64,000 bases of DNA, from contig CAXKVF010000079.1 of assembly GCA_964057225.1 (NCBI GenBank), positions 1-64,000 of the forward strand, read 5' to 3'. The notes under the pieces were generated by a model. That model was not told the origin of the DNA, did no database searches, and saw only the letters and a program-made list of their open reading frames with translations. The translations under genes and the position numbers were made by a program. The DNA comes from Auanema rhodensis (taxonomy: Eukaryota; Nematoda; Chromadorea; Rhabditida; Rhabditidae). This document shows, piece by piece, positions 28,541 through 40,399 of the stretch. Within the stretch, counting starts at the first letter, position 1, and the number at the start of each line of letters is the position of its first letter.

Positions 28541-29250
28541 CGGTTTTCAAAATTAGATTCTTCATGTCCATATTAGTCTAAAAACAAATTTTTATTGATA
28601 TTGGTGCATGGTAACCATGACTTTGAAATTTACGTGAACTTTAATTTATGCTAATTAAATGTACACGTGATGTGCACTTGGTATGTAACTCGCTTCACGT
28701 GAAAGATAAAGAGATGCGGTTTTCAAAATTAGATTCCCCATGTCCATATTAGTCTAAAAACAAATTTTTATTGATATTGGTTCATGGTAACCATGACTTT
28801 GAAATTTACGTGAACTTTAATTTATGCTAATTAAATGTACACGTGATGTGCACTTGGTATGTAACTCGCTTCACGTGAAAGATAAAGAGATGCGGTTTTC
28901 AAAATTAGATTCCCCATGTCCATATTAGTCTAAAAACAAATTTTTATTGATATTGGTTCATGGTAACCATGATTTTGAAATTTACGTGAACTTTAATTTA
29001 TGCTAATTAAATGTACACGTGATGTGCACTTGGTATGTAACTCGCTTCACGTGAAAGATAAAGAGATGCGGTTTTCAAAATTAGATTCCCCATGTCCATA
29101 TTAGTCTAAAAACAAATTTTTATTGATATTGGTTCATGGTAACCATGACTTTGAAATTTACGTGAACTTTAATTTATGCTAATTAAATGTACACGTGATG
29201 TGCACTTGGTATGTAACTCGCTTCACGTGAAAGATAAAGAGATGCGGTTT
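27340..29250 (+). repeat. 1.9-kb block repeated 45 monomers away (35.26-37.17 kb)
   Basis: Line-by-line reading shows no difference between this stretch and the one 7,920 bp (45 x 176) downstream. It includes the three B monomers two apart, gattcTTcatg (28561 and 36481) and gaTtttg (near 28.97 and 36.89 kb). Sequence diverges at the left in the monomer holding ggttttTaaaa (27.30 against 35.22 kb) and at the right near 29251/37171. It overlaps the 31-monomer block, so part of this sequence exists in three copies. Confidence 0.9.
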
Positions 29251-30299
29251 TCAAAATTAGATTCCCCATGTCCATATTAGTCTAAAAACAAATTTTTATT
29301 GATATTGGTGCATGGTAACCATGACTTTGAAATTTACGTGAACTTTAATTTATGCTAATTAAATGTACACGTGATGTGCACTTGGTATGTAACTCGCTTC
29401 ACGTGAAAGATAAAGAGATGCGGTTTTTAAAATTAGATTCCCCATGTTCATATTAGTCTAAAAACAAATTTTTATTGATATTGGTTCATGGTAACCATGA
29501 TTTTGAAATTTACGTGAACTTTAATTTATGCTAATTAAATGTACACGTGATGTGCACTTGGTATGTAACTCGCTTCACGTGAAAGATAAAGAGATGCGGT
29601 TTTTAAAATTAGATTCCCCATGTTCATATTAGTCTAAAAACAAATTTTTATTGATATTGGTTCATGGTAACCATGACTTTGAAATTTACGTGAACTTTAA
29701 TTTATGCTAATTAAATGTACACGTGATGTGCACTTGGTATGTAACTCGCTTCACGTGAAAGATAAAGAGATGCGGTTTTCAAAATTAGATTCCCCATGTC
29801 CATATTAGTCTAAAAACAAATTTTTATTGATATTGGTTCATGGTAACCATGACTTTGAAATTTACGTGAACTTTAATTTATGCTAATTAAATGTACACGT
29901 GATGTGCACTTGGTATGTAACTCGCTTCACGTGAAAGATAAAGAGATGCGGTTTTCAAAATTAGAATCCCCATGTCCATATTAGTCTAAAAACAAATTTT
30001 TATTGATATTAATTCATGATAACCATGATTTTGAAATTTACGTGAACTTTAATTTATGCTAATTAAATGTACACGTGATGTGCACTTGGTATGTAACTCG
30101 CTTCACGTGAAAGATAAAGAGATGCGGTTTTCAAAATTAGATTCCCCATGTCCATATTAGTCTAAAAACAAATTTTTATTGATATTGGTTCATGGTAACC
30201 ATGACTTTGAAATTTACGTGAACTTTAATTTATGCTAATTAAATGTACACGTGATGTGCACTTGGTATGTAACTCGCTTCACGTGAAAGATAAAGAGAT

Positions 30300-32200
30300 G
30301 CGGTTTTCAAAATTAGATTCCCCATGTCCATATTAGTCTAAAAACAAATTTTTATTGATATTGGTTCATGGTAACCATGACTTTGAAATTTACGTGAACT
30401 TTAATTTATGCTAATTAAATGTACACGTGATGTGCACTTGGTATGTAACTCGCTTCACGTGAAAGATAAAGAGATGCGGTTTTCAAAATTAGAATCCCCA
30501 TGTCCATATTAGTCTAAAAACAAATTTTTATTGATATTAATTCATGATAACCATGATTTTGAAATTTACGTGAACTTTAATTTATGCTAATTAAATGTAC
30601 ACGTGATGTGCACTTGGTATGTAACTCGCTTCACGTGAAAGATAAAGAGATGCGGTTTTCAAAATTAGATTCCCCATGTCCATATTAGTCTAAAAACAAA
30701 TTTTTATTGATATTGGTGCATGGTAACCATGACTTTGAAATTTACGTGAACTTTAATTTATGCTAATTAAATGTACACGTGATGTGCACTTGGTATGTAA
30801 CTCGCTTCACGTGAAAGATAAAGAGATGCGGTTTTCAAAATTAGATTCTTCATGTCCATATTAGTCTAAAAACAAATTTTTATTGATATTGGTTCATGGT
30901 AACCATGATTTTGAAATTTACGTGAACTTTAATTTATGCTAATTAAATGTACACGTGATGTGGACTTGGTATGTAACTCGCTTCACGTGAAAGATAAAGA
31001 GATGCGGTTTTCAAAATTAGATTCCCCATGTCCATATTAGTCTAAAAACAAATTTTTATTGATATTGGTTCATGGTAACCATGATTTTGAAATTTACGTG
31101 AACTTTAATTTATGCTAATTAAATGTACACGTGATGTGCACTTGGTATGTAACTCGCTTCACGTGAAAGATAAAGAGATGCGGTTTTCAAAATTAGATTC
31201 CCCATGTCCATATTAGTCTAAAAACAAATTTTTATTGATATTGGTTCATGGTAACCATGACTTTGAAATTTACGTGAACTTTAATTTATGCTAATTAAAT
31301 GTACACGTGATGTGCACTTGGTATGTAACTCGCTTCACGTGAAAGATAAAGAGATGCGGTTTTCAAAATTAGAATCCCCATGTCCATATTAGTCTAAAAA
31401 CAAATTTTTATTGATATTAATTCATGATAACCATGATTTTGAAATTTACGTGAACTTTAATTTATGCTAATTAAATGTACACGTGATGTGCACTTGGTAT
31501 GTAACTCGCTTCACGTGAAAGATAAAGAGATGCGGTTTTCAAAATTAGATTCCCCATGTCCATATTAGTCTAAAAACAAATTTTTATTGATATTGGTGCA
31601 TGGTAACCATGACTTTGAAATTTACGTGAACTTTAATTTATGCTAATTAAATGTACACGTGATGTGCACTTGGTATGTAACTCGCTTCACGTGAAAGATA
31701 AAGAGATGCGGTTTTCAAAATTAGATTCTTCATGTCCATATTAGTCTAAAAACAAATTTTTATTGATATTGGTTCATGGTAACCATGATTTTGAAATTTA
31801 CGTGAACTTTAATTTATGCTAATTAAATGTACACGTGATGTGGACTTGGTATGTAACTCGCTTCACGTGAAAGATAAAGAGATGCGGTTTTCAAAATTAG
31901 ATTCCCCATGTCCATATTAGTCTAAAAACAAATTTTTATTGATATTGGTTCATGGTAACCATGATTTTGAAATTTACGTGAACTTTAATTTATGCTAATT
32001 AAATGTACACGTGATGTGCACTTGGTATGTAACTCGCTTCACGTGAAAGATAAAGAGATGCGGTTTTCAAAATTAGATTCCCCATGTCCATATTAGTCTA
32101 AAAACAAATTTTTATTGATATTGGTTCATGGTAACCATGACTTTGAAATTTACGTGAACTTTAATTTATGCTAATTAAATGTACACGTGATGTGCACTTG
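30300..32200 (+). repeat. 5-monomer tandem duplication (880 bp)
   Basis: Four private markers repeat at exactly 880 bp: the B monomer at 30493 and 31373, gattcTTcatg at 30849 and 31729, gatgtGGActt at 30961 and 31841, and gaTtttg at about 31085 and 31965. The GGA marker also occurs once at 26385, 26 monomers upstream. The change alters GTGCAC to GTGGAC and so removes that palindrome. Confidence 0.9.
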
Positions 32201-32279
32201 GTATGTAACTCGCTTCACGTGAAAGATAAAGAGATGCGGTTTTCAAAATTAGATTCCCCATGTTCATATTAGTCTAAAA

Positions 32280-34000
32280 ACAAATTTTTATTGATATTGG
32301 TGCATGGTAACCATGACTTTGAAATTTACGTGAACTTTAATTTATGCTAATTAAATGTACACGTGATGTGCACTTGGTATGTAACTCACTTCACGTGAAA
32401 GATAAAGAGATGCGGTTTTCAAAATTAGATTCCCCATGTCCATATTAGTCTAAAAACAAATTTTTATTGATATTGGTTCATGGTAACCATGACTTTGAAA
32501 TTTACGTGAACTTTAATTTATGCTAATTTAATGTACACGTGATGTGCACTTGGTATGTAACTCGCTTCACGTGAAAGATATAGAGATGCGGTTTTCAAAA
32601 TTAGATTCCCCATGTCCATATTAGTCTAAAAACAAATTTTTATTGATATTGGTTCATGGTAACCATGACTTTGAAATTTACGTGAACTTTAATTTATGCT
32701 AATTAAATGTACACGTGATGTGCACTTGGTATGTAACTCGCTTCACGTGAAAGATATAGAGATGCGGTTTTTAAAATTAGATTCCCCATGTCCATATTAG
32801 TCTAAAAACAAATTTTTATTGATATTGGTTCATGGTAACCATGACTTTGAAATTTACGTGAACTTTAATTTATGCTAATTAAATGTACACGTGATGTGCA
32901 CTTGGTATGTAACTCGCTTCACGTGAAAGATAAAGAGATGCGGTTTTCAAAATTAGATTCCCCATGTCCATATTAGTCTAAAAACAAATTTTTATTGATA
33001 TTGGTTCATGGTAACCATGACTTTGAAATTTACGTGAACTTTAATTTATGCTAATTAAATGTACACGTGATGTGCACTTGGTATGTAACTCGCTTCACGT
33101 GAAAGATAAAGAGATGCGGTTTTCAAAATTAGAATCCCCATGTCCATATTAGTCTAAAAACAAATTTTTATTGATATTAATTCATGATAACCATGATTTT
33201 GAAATTTACGTGAACTTTAATTTATGCTAATTAAATGTACACGTGATGTGCACTTGGTATGTAACTCGCTTCACGTGAAAGATAAAGAGATGCGGTTTTC
33301 AAAATTAGATTCCCCATGTCCATATTAGTCTAAAAACAAATTTTTATTGATATTGGTTCATGGTAACCATGACTTTGAAATTTACGTGAACTTTAATTTA
33401 TGCTAATTAAATGTACACGTGATGTGCACTTGGTATGTAACTCGCTTCACGTGAAAGATAAAGAGATGCGGTTTTCAAAATTAGAATCCCCATGTCCATA
33501 TTAGTCTAAAAACAAATTTTTATTGATATTAATTCATGATAACCATGATTTTGAAATTTACGTGAACTTTAATTTATGCTAATTAAATGTACACGTGATG
33601 TGCACTTGGTATGTAACTCGCTTCACGTGAAAGATAAAGAGATGCGGTTTTCAAAATTAGATTCCCCATGTCCATATTAGTCTAAAAACAAATTTTTATT
33701 GATATTGGTGCATGGTAACCATGACTTTGAAATTTACGTGAACTTTAATTTATGCTAATTAAATGTACACGTGATGTGCACTTGGTATGTAACTCGCTTC
33801 ACGTGAAAGATAAAGAGATGCGGTTTTCAAAATTAGAATCCCCATGTCCATATTAGTCTAAAAACAAATTTTTATTGATATTAATTCATGATAACCATGA
33901 TTTTGAAATTTACGTGAACTTTAATTTATGCTAATTAAATGTACACGTGATGTGCACTTGGTATGTAACTCGCTTCACGTGAAAGATAAAGAGATGCGGT
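32280..34000 (+). repeat. Downstream copy of the 26.8-28.5 kb block
   Basis: It carries the same ordered markers as the upstream copy at a 5,456-bp offset, beginning with a G-subtype monomer and aactcActtc (32388), then three B monomers at 33134, 33486 and 33838. It ends where a run of ggttttTaaaa monomers begins at 34004. Confidence 0.88.
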
Positions 34001-34003
34001 TTT

Positions 34004-34707
34004 TAAAATTAGATTCCCCATGTTCATATTAGTCTAAAAACAAATTTTTATTGATATTGGTTCATGGTAACCATGACTTTGAAATTTACGTGAACTTTAA
34101 TTTATGCTAATTAAATGTACACGTGATGTGCACTTGGTATGTAACTCGCTTCACGTGAAAGATAAAGAGATGCGGTTTTTAAAATTAGATTCCCCATGTT
34201 CATATTAGTCTAAAAACAAATTTTTATTGATATTGGTTCATGGTAACCATGACTTTGAAATTTACGTGAACTTTAATTTATGCTAATTAAATGTACACGT
34301 GATGTGCACTTGGTATGTAACTCGCTTCACGTGAAAGATAAAGAGATGCGGTTTTTAAAATTAGATTCCCCATGTTCATATTAGTCTAAAAACAAATTTT
34401 TATTGATATTGGTTCATGGTAACCATGACTTTGAAATTTACGTGAACTTTAATTTATGCTAATTAAATGTACACGTGATGTGCACTTGGTATGTAACTCG
34501 CTTCACGTGAAAGATAAAGAGATGCGGTTTTTAAAATTAGATTCCCCATGTTCATATTAGTCTAAAAACAAATTTTTATTGATATTGGTTCATGGTAACC
34601 ATGACTTTGAAATTTACGTGAACTTTAATTTATGCTAATTAAATGTACACGTGATGTGCACTTGGTATGTAACTCGCTTCACGTGAAAGATAAAGAGATG
34701 CGGTTTT
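34004..34707 (+). repeat. Four consecutive identical variant monomers
   Basis: ggttttTaaaa together with catgTtcata occurs at 34004, 34180, 34356 and 34532, each exactly 176 bp apart, and then stops. The same double variant occurs in pairs at 29428/29604 and 35060/35236 and singly elsewhere. Local amplification of one monomer is the simplest reading. Confidence 0.9.
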
Positions 34708-35259
34708 CAAAATTAGATTCCCCATGTCCATATTAGTCTAAAAACAAATTTTTATTGATATTGGTTCATGGTAACCATGACTTTGAAATTTACGTGAACT
34801 TTAATTTATGCTAATTAAATGTACACGTGATGTGCACTTGGTATGTAACTCGCTTCACGTGAAAGATAAAGAGATGCGGTTTTCAAAATTAGATTCCCCA
34901 TGTCCATATTAGTCTAAAAACAAATTTTTATTGATATTGGTGCATGGTAACCATGACTTTGAAATTTACGTGAACTTTAATTTATGCTAATTAAATGTAC
35001 ACGTGATGTGCACTTGGTATGTAACTCGCTTCACGTGAAAGATAAAGAGATGCGGTTTTTAAAATTAGATTCCCCATGTTCATATTAGTCTAAAAACAAA
35101 TTTTTATTGATATTGGTTCATGGTAACCATGATTTTGAAATTTACGTGAACTTTAATTTATGCTAATTAAATGTACACGTGATGTGCACTTGGTATGTAA
35201 CTCGCTTCACGTGAAAGATAAAGAGATGCGGTTTTTAAAATTAGATTCCCCATGTTCAT

Positions 35260-37170
35260 ATTAGTCTAAAAACAAATTTTTATTGATATTGGTTCATGGT
35301 AACCATGACTTTGAAATTTACGTGAACTTTAATTTATGCTAATTAAATGTACACGTGATGTGCACTTGGTATGTAACTCGCTTCACGTGAAAGATAAAGA
35401 GATGCGGTTTTCAAAATTAGATTCCCCATGTCCATATTAGTCTAAAAACAAATTTTTATTGATATTGGTTCATGGTAACCATGACTTTGAAATTTACGTG
35501 AACTTTAATTTATGCTAATTAAATGTACACGTGATGTGCACTTGGTATGTAACTCGCTTCACGTGAAAGATAAAGAGATGCGGTTTTCAAAATTAGAATC
35601 CCCATGTCCATATTAGTCTAAAAACAAATTTTTATTGATATTAATTCATGATAACCATGATTTTGAAATTTACGTGAACTTTAATTTATGCTAATTAAAT
35701 GTACACGTGATGTGCACTTGGTATGTAACTCGCTTCACGTGAAAGATAAAGAGATGCGGTTTTCAAAATTAGATTCCCCATGTCCATATTAGTCTAAAAA
35801 CAAATTTTTATTGATATTGGTTCATGGTAACCATGACTTTGAAATTTACGTGAACTTTAATTTATGCTAATTAAATGTACACGTGATGTGCACTTGGTAT
35901 GTAACTCGCTTCACGTGAAAGATAAAGAGATGCGGTTTTCAAAATTAGAATCCCCATGTCCATATTAGTCTAAAAACAAATTTTTATTGATATTAATTCA
36001 TGATAACCATGATTTTGAAATTTACGTGAACTTTAATTTATGCTAATTAAATGTACACGTGATGTGCACTTGGTATGTAACTCGCTTCACGTGAAAGATA
36101 AAGAGATGCGGTTTTCAAAATTAGATTCCCCATGTCCATATTAGTCTAAAAACAAATTTTTATTGATATTGGTGCATGGTAACCATGACTTTGAAATTTA
36201 CGTGAACTTTAATTTATGCTAATTAAATGTACACGTGATGTGCACTTGGTATGTAACTCGCTTCACGTGAAAGATAAAGAGATGCGGTTTTCAAAATTAG
36301 AATCCCCATGTCCATATTAGTCTAAAAACAAATTTTTATTGATATTAATTCATGATAACCATGATTTTGAAATTTACGTGAACTTTAATTTATGCTAATT
36401 AAATGTACACGTGATGTGCACTTGGTATGTAACTCGCTTCACGTGAAAGATAAAGAGATGCGGTTTTCAAAATTAGATTCTTCATGTCCATATTAGTCTA
36501 AAAACAAATTTTTATTGATATTGGTGCATGGTAACCATGACTTTGAAATTTACGTGAACTTTAATTTATGCTAATTAAATGTACACGTGATGTGCACTTG
36601 GTATGTAACTCGCTTCACGTGAAAGATAAAGAGATGCGGTTTTCAAAATTAGATTCCCCATGTCCATATTAGTCTAAAAACAAATTTTTATTGATATTGG
36701 TTCATGGTAACCATGACTTTGAAATTTACGTGAACTTTAATTTATGCTAATTAAATGTACACGTGATGTGCACTTGGTATGTAACTCGCTTCACGTGAAA
36801 GATAAAGAGATGCGGTTTTCAAAATTAGATTCCCCATGTCCATATTAGTCTAAAAACAAATTTTTATTGATATTGGTTCATGGTAACCATGATTTTGAAA
36901 TTTACGTGAACTTTAATTTATGCTAATTAAATGTACACGTGATGTGCACTTGGTATGTAACTCGCTTCACGTGAAAGATAAAGAGATGCGGTTTTCAAAA
37001 TTAGATTCCCCATGTCCATATTAGTCTAAAAACAAATTTTTATTGATATTGGTTCATGGTAACCATGACTTTGAAATTTACGTGAACTTTAATTTATGCT
37101 AATTAAATGTACACGTGATGTGCACTTGGTATGTAACTCGCTTCACGTGAAAGATAAAGAGATGCGGTTT
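35260..37170 (+). repeat. Downstream copy of the 27.3-29.25 kb block
   Basis: It reads the same as the segment 7,920 bp upstream, including the triplet of B monomers 352 bp apart (35598, 35950, 36302), the gattcTTcatg marker at 36481 and the gaTtttg monomer near 36.89 kb. It is bounded on both sides by ggttttTaaaa monomers. Confidence 0.9.
36302..36365 (+). repeat. Example of subtype B: five linked diagnostic substitutions
   Basis: Against the canonical monomer, this copy has T-to-A at 36302 (agaatcc), GG-to-AA at 36347-36348 (gatattAAtt), G-to-A at 36355 (catgAtaacc) and C-to-T at 36365 (gaTtttg). The five travel together in nearly all B copies, so they mark one ancestral variant that has been amplified. 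Mixed forms exist: near 25.61 and 25.79 kb, 12.77 and 21.38 kb the first change is absent, and at 57.95-58.01 kb the last is absent, which suggests recombination or conversion within the 64-bp stretch. Confidence 0.85.
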
Positions 37171-38400
37171 TTAAAATTAGATTCCCCATGTTCATATTAG
37201 TCTAAAAACAAATTTTTATTGATATTGGTTCATGGTAACCATGACTTTGAAATTTACGTGAACTTTAATTTATGCTAATTAAATGTACACGTGATGTGCA
37301 CTTGGTATGTAACTCACTTCACGTGAAAGATAAAGAGATGCGGTTTTCAAAATTAGATTCCCCATGTCCATATTAGTCTAAAAACAAATTTTTATTGATA
37401 TTGGTTCATGGTAACCATGATTTTGAAATTTACGTGAACTTTAATTTATGCTAATTAAATGTACACGTGATGTGCACTTGGTATGTAACTCGCTTCACGT
37501 GAAAGATAAAGAGATGCGGTTTTCAAAATTAGATTCTTCATGTCCATATTAGTCTAAAAACAAATTTTTATTGATATTGGTGCATGGTAACCATGACTTT
37601 GAAATTTACGTGAACTTTAATTTATGCTAATTAAATGTACACGTGATGTGCACTTGGTATGTAACTCGCTTCACGTGAAAGATAAAGAGATGCGGTTTTC
37701 AAAATTAGATTCCCCATGTCCATATTAGTCTAAAAACAAATTTTTATTGATATTGGTTCATGGTAACCATGATTTTGAAATTTACGTGAACTTTAATTTA
37801 TGCTAATTAAATGTACACGTGATGTGCACTTGGTATGTAACTCGCTTCACGTGAAAGATAAAGAGATGCGGTTTTCAAAATTAGATTCCCCATGTCCATA
37901 TTAGTCTAAAAACAAATTTTTATTGATATTGGTTCATGGTAACCATGACTTTGAAATTTACGTGAACTTTAATTTATGCTAATTAAATGTACACGTGATG
38001 TGCACTTGGTATGTAACTCGCTTCACGTGAAAGATAAAGAGATGCGGTTTTTAAAATTAGATTCCCCATGTTCATATTAGTCTAAAAACAAATTTTTATT
38101 GATATTGGTTCATGGTAACCATGACTTTGAAATTTACGTGAACTTTAATTTATGCTAATTAAATGTACACGTGATGTGCACTTGGTATGTAACTCACTTC
38201 ACGTGAAAGATAAAGAGATGCGGTTTTCAAAATTAGATTCCCCATGTCCATATTAGTCTAAAAACAAATTTTTATTGATATTGGTTCATGGTAACCATGA
38301 CTTTGAAATTTACGTGAACTTTAATTTATGCTAATTAAATGTACACGTGATGTGCACTTGGTATGTAACTCGCTTCACGTGAAAGATAAAGAGATGCGGT
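36750..38400 (+). repeat. Second 5-monomer duplication (880 bp)
   Basis: ggttttTaaaa with catgTtcata (near 37172 and 38052), aactcActtc (near 37315 and 38195) and gaTtttg (near 36893 and 37773) repeat at 880 bp. Between them lies one more gattcTTcatg monomer (37537), six monomers after the one at 36481. Confidence 0.85.
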
Positions 38401-40399
38401 TTTCAAAATTAGATTCCCCATGTCCATATTAGTCTAAAAACAAATTTTTATTGATATTGGTTCATGGTAACCATGACTTTGAAATTTACGTGAACTTTAA
38501 TTTATGCTAATTAAATGTACACGTGATGTGCACTTGGTATGTAACTCGCTTCACGTGAAAGATATAGAGATGCGGTTTTCAAAATTAGATTCCCCATGTC
38601 CATATTAGTCTAAAAACAAATTTTTATTGATATTGGTTCATGGTAACCATGACTTTGAAATTTACGTGAACTTTAATTTATGCTAATTAAATGTACACGT
38701 GATGTGCACTTGGTATGTAACTCGCTTCACGTGAAAGATAAAGAGATGCGGTTTTCAAAATTAGATTCCCCATGTCCATATTAGTCTAAAAACAAATTTT
38801 TATTGATATTGGTTCATGGTAACCATGACTTTGAAATTTACGTGAACTTTAATTTATGCTAATTAAATGTACACGTGATGTGCACTTGGTATGTAACTCG
38901 CTTCACGTGAAAGATAAAGAGATGCGGTTTTCAAAATTAGAATCCCCATGTCCATATTAGTCTAAAAACAAATTTTTATTGATATTAATTCATGATAACC
39001 ATGATTTTGAAATTTACGTGAACTTTAATTTATGCTAATTAAATGTACACGTGATGTGCACTTGGTATGTAACTCGCTTCACGTGAAAGATAAAGAGATG
39101 CGGTTTTCAAAATTAGATTCCCCATGTCCATATTAGTCTAAAAACAAATTTTTATTGATATTGGTGCATGGTAACCATGACTTTGAAATTTACGTGAACT
39201 TTAATTTATGCTAATTAAATGTACACGTGATGTGCACTTGGTATGTAACTCGCTTCACGTGAAAGATAAAGAGATGCGGTTTTCAAAATTAGATTCCCCA
39301 TGTCCATATTAGTCTAAAAACAAATTTTTATTGATATTGGTGCATGGTAACCATGACTTTGAAATTTACGTGAACTTTAATTTATGCTAATTAAATGTAC
39401 ACGTGATGTGCACTTGGTATGTAACTCGCTTCACGTGAAAGATAAAGAGAAGCGGTTTTCAAAATTAGATTCCCCATGTCCATATTAGTCTAAAAACAAA
39501 TTTTTATTGATATTGGTTCAGGGTAACCATGACTTTGAAATTTACGTGAACTTTAATTTATGCTAATTAAATGTACACGTGATGTGCACTTGGTATGTAA
39601 CTCGCTTCACGTGAAAGATAAAAAGATGCGGTTTTCAAAATTAGATTCCCCATGTCCATATTAGTCTAAAAACAAATTTTTATTGATATTGGTGCATGGT
39701 AACCATGACTTTGAAATTTACGTGAACTTTAATTTATGCTAATTAAATGTACACGTGATGTGCACTTGGTATGTAACTCGCTTCACGTGAAAGATAAAGA
39801 GATGCGGTTTTCAAAATTAGATTCCCCATGTCCATATTAGTCTAAAAACAAATTTTTATTGATATTGGTTCATGGTAACCATGACTTTGAAATTTACGTG
39901 AACTTTAATTTATGCTAATTAAATGTACACGTGATGTGCACTTGGTATGTAACTCGCTTCACGTGAAAGATAAAGAGATGAGGTTTTCAAAATTAGATTC
40001 CCCATGTTCATATTAGTCTAAAAACAAATTTTTATTGATATTGGTTCATGGTAACCATGACTTTGAAATTTACGTGAACTTTAATTTATGCTAATTAAAT
40101 GTACACGTGATGTGCACTTGGTATGTAACTCGCTTCACGTGAAAGATAAAGAGATGCGGTTTTCAAAATTAGATTCCCCATGTCCATATTAGTCTAAAAA
40201 CAAATTTTTATTGATATTGGTTCATGGTAACCATGACTTTGAAATTTACGTGAACTTTAATTTATGCTAATTAAATGTACACGTGATGTGCACTTGGTAT
40301 GTAACTCGCTTCACGTGAAAGATAAAGAGATGCGGTTTTCAAAATTAGATTCCCCATGTCCATATTAGTCTAAAAACAAATTTTTATTGATATTGGTTC

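Larger units (their letters stand above)
22200..39000 (+). repeat. Zone rich in subtype B monomers
   Basis: Subtype B monomers (five linked substitutions) recur throughout: marker bases near 22221, 22925, 23629, 24157, 25389, 27679, 28030, 28382, 29965, 30493, 31373, 33134, 33486, 33838, 35598, 35950, 36302 and 38941. Spacings are whole numbers of monomers (4, 4, 3, 7 and so on), and three triplets have the alternate spacing of exactly 352 bp. After 38941 I found only one more, at 57949. Other local markers are gataTagag (near 24.83, 25.01, 27.12, 27.30, 32.58, 32.76 and 38.56 kb) and ggttttTaaaa. The zone is internally repetitive at several scales, given as separate entries. Confidence 0.85.
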
